Origin: Odoribacter sp036657595
Lineage (GTDB): Bacteria > Bacteroidota > Bacteroidia > Bacteroidales > Marinifilaceae
Assembly: GCA_036657595.1 (NCBI GenBank)
Contig: JAVXFZ010000083.1
Location: 1 to 10,769, forward strand
Length of the DNA: 10,769 nt
Direction: 5' to 3'
The notes beneath the pieces were generated by a model. The model was not told the DNA's origin. It worked only from the letters and a program-made list of their open reading frames with translations, and ran no database searches. Shown piece after piece: positions 8,418 to 10,769 of this stretch. The translations under genes were made by a program, and so were the position numbers. Every line of letters begins with the position of its first letter. Within the stretch, counting starts at the first letter, position 1.

Positions 8418-8458
8418 TGTCCCCGGTCAGTTTCTAAGGCCTCCGGGGGCATTTTTTT
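8418..8458 (+). terminator. Plus-strand intrinsic terminator between fecR and the susC-like gene
   Basis: On the plus strand TGTCCCCGG (8418-8426) pairs with CCGGGGGCA (8443-8451) over 9 bp with one G-U wobble. Seven T bases follow at 8452-8458. On the minus strand the wobble becomes a C-A mismatch and no U tract follows, so the structure is oriented to stop plus-strand transcription. No plus-strand protein gene needs it, which is the main argument for a short antisense transcript. Confidence 0.75.
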
Positions 8459-8466
8459 ATTTCATC

Positions 8467-9648
8467 TTATTGTTTCTTCTCAGATAAATATAAACTATGG
8501 TTAGTCTGCAGTACATCCACCAATTCTGTCTGCCGCAACATTTTAATAATCGGGCTCATATCCTCATAACGACCGAAACTGGCTCCTATACGAATATCTT
8601 TCACCTTCTCATCTAAAAAGTGATATTCCACACCATACCAACGAGTCAGGGATTTCATAACATCTTCCAATCTCTCATTCCGGAATACAAATCGTCCTCC
8701 CTGCCAGGCCGTATATTGCCTGGTATCCACCCCGGCAATATAAATTTTCCCGTCTTCCCGGTTACAAGAGGCCTGTTCTCCTGGAATAATTTTTTTTCCA
8801 TTAATTTCAACCTGACCTTCCACCAAGGTAGTCACAATCCGAGGTTCATTCGCGTAATAACGGGCATTAAACGAAGTCCCCAAAACCTTTAGCTCCACCC
8901 CGTCCATCTTCACTATAAACGGATGGGCGGCATCTTTAGCTACTTTAAAATATGCTTCACCCTTCAATTCCACCACCCGTTGCTCTCCCCTGAAAGCCAC
9001 CGGAAACCTCAGACTACTCTCAGCATTCATATACACCCGGCTACCATCGGAGAGTGTCAGCGCATACTCCATCCCGGTCAACGTCTCCATCTGATTGTAT
9101 ACCATCTGTTCTTCAGCCACCTCCGCCTGAATATAATCAATACCAGCCAAATCTTTCTTTATCAAAGTTCCGTCGATTTCCGCAATCGTAAATTTCTTAT
9201 CTGGAGTAACTTCAACCACCCGTCCATCCCCCAACGTTAACCTGGCCCCCTGTTTACCGGAAGGTATAGATTGTACAATAACCGTCTTCTTTATTTTCTC
9301 CTCCTGGTTCACCCTAAAATAAATTGCCCCTCCCCCTATTAATAAAAATATGACAGCTGCATATTTCCATAACATATTTATCCTGAAATAACTTTGACGA
9401 CTAAGCCGTCCCTGTATCTTTTTCCAGCCTGTATCAGCAGAAAAACGAGTCAACATCTCTCGGTTTTCCACATACCTGGCTTCATTTGCCAAATCCTTCA
9501 ATAAACCGGTATTCCGTGAAGATTCCCGTTCCCACTCTTTCAACTCCCTCTGATCCTCATCAGTAGCAGAACCTGTAATGTAAGCAGCTATTCTCTCTGC
9601 AATGCGGAAATATTTTTTCTTTTCTTTCATAACAAAAAAATGACTCAT
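8467..9648 (-). CDS. FecR family anti-sigma factor / sigma regulator
   Basis: This inner-membrane regulator of about 393 residues is partner of the ECF sigma factor upstream and of the receptor downstream. Residues about 12-85 form the cytoplasmic anti-sigma part (FRIAERIAAYITGSATDEDQRELKEW is typical). One membrane segment lies at about 93-111 (MLWKYAAVIFLLIGGGAIYF). The periplasmic FecR domain is about 188-282 (LTLSDGSRVYMNAESSLRFP, VVELKGEAYFKVAKD, HPFIVKMDGVELKVLGTSFNARYY). The C-terminal DUF4974 domain is about 320-388 (FRNERLEDVMKSLTRWYGVEY). The start is uncertain. ATG at 9648 follows a purine tract, and ATG at 9630 gives MKEKKKYFRI, closest to where the family usually begins. An ATG at 9717 is preceded by AAAGGAA but adds an atypical basic N-terminus. 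The longest open frame begins with GTG at 9807 and is not credible as a start. The reading frame is otherwise intact. Confidence 0.9.
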   Translation of the reverse strand: MSHFFVMKEKKKYFRIAERIAAYITGSATDEDQRELKEWERESSRNTGLLKDLANEARYVENREMLTRFSADTGWKKIQGRLSRQSYFRINMLWKYAAVIFLLIGGGAIYFRVNQEEKIKKTVIVQSIPSGKQGARLTLGDGRVVEVTPDKKFTIAEIDGTLIKKDLAGIDYIQAEVAEEQMVYNQMETLTGMEYALTLSDGSRVYMNAESSLRFPVAFRGEQRVVELKGEAYFKVAKDAAHPFIVKMDGVELKVLGTSFNARYYANEPRIVTTLVEGQVEINGKKIIPGEQASCNREDGKIYIAGVDTRQYTAWQGGRFVFRNERLEDVMKSLTRWYGVEYHFLDEKVKDIRIGASFGRYEDMSPIIKMLRQTELVDVLQTNHSLYLSEKKQ

Positions 9649-9650
9649 TT

Positions 9651-9668
9651 CTTTTCTTTTCTTTTCTT
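9651..9668. repeat. Pentanucleotide CTTTT tandem repeat before fecR
   Basis: CTTTT occurs three full times in a row at 9651-9665 (AAAAG on the fecR strand), extended by partial units on both sides. It ends directly at the ATG at 9648. It supplies the purine-rich ribosome-binding stretch for that start and is a candidate slippage tract. Confidence 0.8.
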
Positions 9669-9692
9669 CCGGTTTCCGAAGTGAAATTTCAG

Positions 9693-9716
9693 TGACCGGA
9701 CGCTTTGTACCGGTCA
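9693..9716 (-). promoter_or_regulatory. Leader hairpin before fecR with a competing third arm
   Basis: TGACCGG (9693-9699) and CCGGTCA (9710-9716) form a perfect 7-bp stem with a 10-base loop. A further CCGGT at 9669-9673 is complementary to ACCGG at 9695-9699, so two mutually exclusive pairings are possible about 20 to 70 bases before the fecR ATG. This resembles a leader switch, but no ligand or known RNA family is recognised. Confidence 0.35.
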
Positions 9717-9873
9717 TACAATTGATTCCTTTCACTGGCTGTCGGAACTCGGGCTTTGCCCTCAGACATCCAATGTCCAGCGAACAGCAATAAATACTAA
9801 ACCACACTCGAAGCCCGTTACTAAAAGGCTATTCTCCTGAATGACACAGACATTTCAAATAACTCACCTAAAT

Positions 9874-9885
9874 AAACGAACGTTT
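9874..9885. promoter_or_regulatory. Palindrome-like AAACG-TT-CGTTT, resembling an Mpi-type invertase core
   Basis: The minus strand reads AAACGTTCGTTT. Its first ten bases fit ARACGTWCGT, the core I recall for inverted repeats of invertible promoters controlled by the Mpi serine recombinase in Bacteroides fragilis. No second inverted copy is seen nearby, so an invertible segment is not shown. It may instead be a simple dyad operator with 5-bp arms. Confidence 0.3.
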
Positions 9886-9971
9886 TACAGCTTTTATATT
9901 CCTATAACAATCTCAAACAAAAAACGGGGTAGTCAAAAAAGAATTTTAAAAAAATTATTTAAAGATGGCAA

Positions 9972-9989
9972 ATAAGTCGATGGACTTAT
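9972..9989 (-). other. Short stem-loop overlapping the sigma gene stop codon
   Basis: ATAAGTC and GACTTAT form a perfect 7-bp stem with a 4-base loop, overlapping the TGA of the sigma gene by one base. T-rich sequence follows on the minus strand. It is too AT-rich for a strong terminator but could give partial termination or mRNA-end protection between sigma and fecR. Confidence 0.35.
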
Positions 9990-10522
9990 CAGAAAAGTAA
10001 TAAATAAAAATGATCCTGTAATTGAGAACGCAGTTTCTGGTAAGCAGTTTTCTTCAGAGAATGGACAGTTCCTTCAGCAATAGCCATCTCAGCCGCAATC
10101 TCAGAATTCTTTTTCCCCTGCATAGCCAATTCAATAATCCGGCGCATTTGTGTAGGTAAAGCCTCAACAGCTTTCCGCACCAACAGATAAGTTTCCTGGC
10201 GGATCACCTCATCCTCAAAATAATATTCAGGCTCAAGCAAAGCCTCTTTCACATAAAGCCCATCCACCTGCTCCCGCTTAATGATATTCAGGCAACGGTT
10301 ACGAGCAACCGTATAAAGATAGCCCTTCACTTTAAATATATCCTCAAAATCCAGTCTATTCTGCCAATAAGTCAACAAAACTTCCTGGGCAATATCCTTA
10401 CATTGCTCTTCATCCCGTATATATTTCATAGCAAAAACACAGAGTATCGGATAATAATCCTCAAACAGCTCCCGGAAAGCCGCCCTGTCCCCTTGTCTGA
10501 TGTTCTCTACAATACAGCCCAT
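9989..10522 (-). CDS. RNA polymerase ECF sigma factor (FecI/RpoE type, Bacteroides expansion family)
   Basis: This 177-residue ECF sigma factor is the usual length for the Bacteroidota expansion family. Region 2 spans about 19-83 (LFEDYYPILCVFAMKYIRDEEQCKDIAQEVLLTYWQNR, then VKGYLYTVARNRCLNIIKR), covering core binding and -10 recognition. Region 4 spans about 118-166 (VEALPTQMRRIIELAMQGKKNSEIAAEMAIAEGTVHSLKKTAYQKL), with the helix-turn-helix near 139-160. It should direct polymerase to the promoter of the transport operon, and perhaps its own gene, when FecR relays the receptor signal. The ATG at 10522 gives a normal N-terminus. A TATTTTTG box lies about 25 bases upstream, which fits a short leader. 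The FecR gene follows after 340 bases, an unusually long gap for this pair. Confidence 0.95.
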   Translation of the reverse strand: MGCIVENIRQGDRAAFRELFEDYYPILCVFAMKYIRDEEQCKDIAQEVLLTYWQNRLDFEDIFKVKGYLYTVARNRCLNIIKREQVDGLYVKEALLEPEYYFEDEVIRQETYLLVRKAVEALPTQMRRIIELAMQGKKNSEIAAEMAIAEGTVHSLKKTAYQKLRSQLQDHFYLLLF

Positions 10523-10546
10523 TTTCCCAAGTCAAGTGTTAGAATG

Positions 10547-10554
10547 CAAAAATA
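10547..10554 (-). promoter_or_regulatory. Candidate -7 box of the sigma factor gene
   Basis: The minus strand reads TATTTTTG, a full TAnnTTTG match, placing the transcription start roughly 15 to 20 bases before the ATG at 10522. No TTG-type -33 element stands at the standard distance. The box overlaps one arm of the inverted repeat at 10550-10560, so a protein bound there would affect this promoter. Confidence 0.4.
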
Positions 10555-10647
10555 CAATGAATTAAGCAATATTAAAAGAGTAGGACAAACAATTCAATAC
10601 CCCCCAAAAAAAGATAAGTAAAATAAATGCATCAAATCATTGTATTT
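10550..10647. repeat. 11-bp inverted repeat flanking the sigma upstream region
   Basis: AAATACAATGA at 10550-10560 and TCATTGTATTT at 10637-10647 are exact reverse complements separated by 76 bases. The near arm overlaps the candidate -7 box. This could be a pair of regulator sites for looping, the ends of a small invertible segment, or chance in AT-rich DNA. Confidence 0.45.
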
Positions 10648-10769
10648 CAGGCATTAAAACAAATCTTATGCAGCAATAGGTTACGAATGTTATTTAATAT
10701 TAGCATTATACTCCCAGGGCAAACGCATTAAAAAATCATACTGTCAAAATGTCCATGAGTACTTTATTA

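Larger units (their letters stand above)
8388..8459 (+). ncRNA. Putative cis-antisense small RNA opposite the susC-like leader (DonS-like)
   Basis: A transcript starting a few bases after the TAAATTTG box at 8374-8381 and stopping at the T run at 8452-8458 would be about 70 bases long. It would contain two stem-loops: TTAACA/TGTTAA (8394-8413) and the terminator hairpin (8418-8451). It would be wholly complementary to the mRNA leader between fecR and the susC-like gene. Short antisense RNAs at this place are known for several Bacteroides polysaccharide loci (the DonS family, which represses its locus). The position, orientation and size agree with that family. No sequence comparison could be made, so the call rests on architecture only. 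The same bases could instead be a leader hairpin of the minus-strand mRNA. Confidence 0.5.
9649..9988 (-). other. Structured 340-base gap between the sigma and fecR genes
   Basis: No convincing gene is present apart from a possible N-terminal extension of FecR and a ten-codon frame (9821-9853). On the mRNA strand the gap holds several items. A short stem-loop overlaps the sigma stop. An AAACGTTCGTTT sequence lies at 9874-9885. A GGGC-AAA-GCCC mini-hairpin and three mutually competing CCGG arms (9669-9716) follow. An (AAAAG)n purine tract lies just before fecR. No clear TAnnTTTG promoter is seen, so fecR could be read through from the sigma gene with a long leader, or use a promoter type that I do not recognise. 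Confidence 0.5.
10523..10769. other. Upstream region of the sigma gene at the right edge
   Basis: No credible gene is seen in this AT-rich stretch. It contains the candidate promoter box of the sigma gene, an 11-bp inverted repeat with arms 76 bases apart, and adjacent homopolymer runs C6 (10600-10605) and A7 (10606-10612). On the minus strand a short open frame ends with MRLPWEYNANIK at a TAA (10690-10692). It could be the tail of a decayed upstream gene but is too short to assign. Confidence 0.5.

Noticed and set aside
8418..8458. Minus-strand terminator or attenuator ending fecR transcription
   Set aside because: In that direction the stem has a C-A mismatch and is followed by mixed sequence rather than a U tract. 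The T7 run is on the plus-strand side. A role as a leader hairpin on the minus-strand mRNA is not excluded.
9649..9807. N-terminal extension of FecR to the GTG at 9807
   Set aside because: The added residues are cysteine- and arginine-rich and do not resemble the family N-terminus, which begins around KKYFRIAERIAAYI. The extension also overlaps the structured leader.
10540..10660. Insertion-sequence end or att site suggested by the inverted repeat
   Set aside because: No transposase frame, no target-site duplication and no second element boundary are visible in the window.
1..10769. tRNA, rRNA, CRISPR array, phage or conjugative element genes
   Set aside because: No cloverleaf, rRNA stretch, spaced direct-repeat array or mobile-element protein was found on either strand.

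Overview
The window looks like a Bacteroidales (phylum Bacteroidota) chromosome. It carries a SusC/RagA-type TonB-dependent receptor, a SusD/RagB lipoprotein, a DUF4843 lipoprotein and a PKD-like lipoprotein, together with the FecR and FecI-type sigma pair common in this order. The DNA is AT-rich, the ribosome binding sites are weak, and candidate -7 boxes fit the Bacteroides pattern TAnnTTTG. The N-terminal style of the receptor and the DUF4843/PKD-like pairing recall gut Bacteroidales such as Odoribacteraceae, but the genus is a guess.

All seven protein genes lie on the minus strand, so the locus reads from right to left. At the right is an ECF sigma factor (9989-10522). A 340-base leader-like gap follows, then a FecR-type anti-sigma factor (8467-9648). 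After a 92-base gap with its own structure comes a tight operon: susC-like receptor (4997-8374), susD-like lipoprotein (3534-4985), DUF4843 lipoprotein (2801-3520), PKD-like lipoprotein (1253-2788) and a TlpA/thioredoxin-fold protein (220-1245), with gaps of only 7 to 13 bases. A long perfect hairpin with flanking T runs (144-195) ends the operon. The left 140 bases seem to hold the promoter region of a further minus-strand gene outside the window. The right 250 bases hold the upstream region of the sigma gene.

The likely working model, from known families, is a cell-surface signalling system. The receptor binds its ligand with the SusD-like lid, and its N-terminal STN domain signals across the periplasm to FecR. 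FecR then releases or activates the sigma factor, which raises expression of the transport operon. The two extra lipoproteins probably sit at the outer membrane with the SusCD pair, and the TlpA-like protein acts in the periplasm. There is no glycoside hydrolase, polysaccharide lyase, sulfatase or peptidase in the window, so the substrate cannot be named.

The most interesting unannotated signal is in the FecR-susC gap. On the plus strand, a perfect TAnnTTTG box (8374-8381) sits about 70 bases before a good intrinsic terminator (8418-8458), although no plus-strand protein gene exists there. This is the arrangement expected for a short cis-antisense RNA opposite the susC leader, like the DonS family described for Bacteroides polysaccharide loci. 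Other points worth a look are a lone sequence resembling the Mpi-type DNA invertase core between the sigma and FecR genes, an 11-bp inverted repeat straddling the sigma upstream region, a set of competing hairpin arms before fecR, and a TlpA-like protein whose conserved cis-proline position is glycine.
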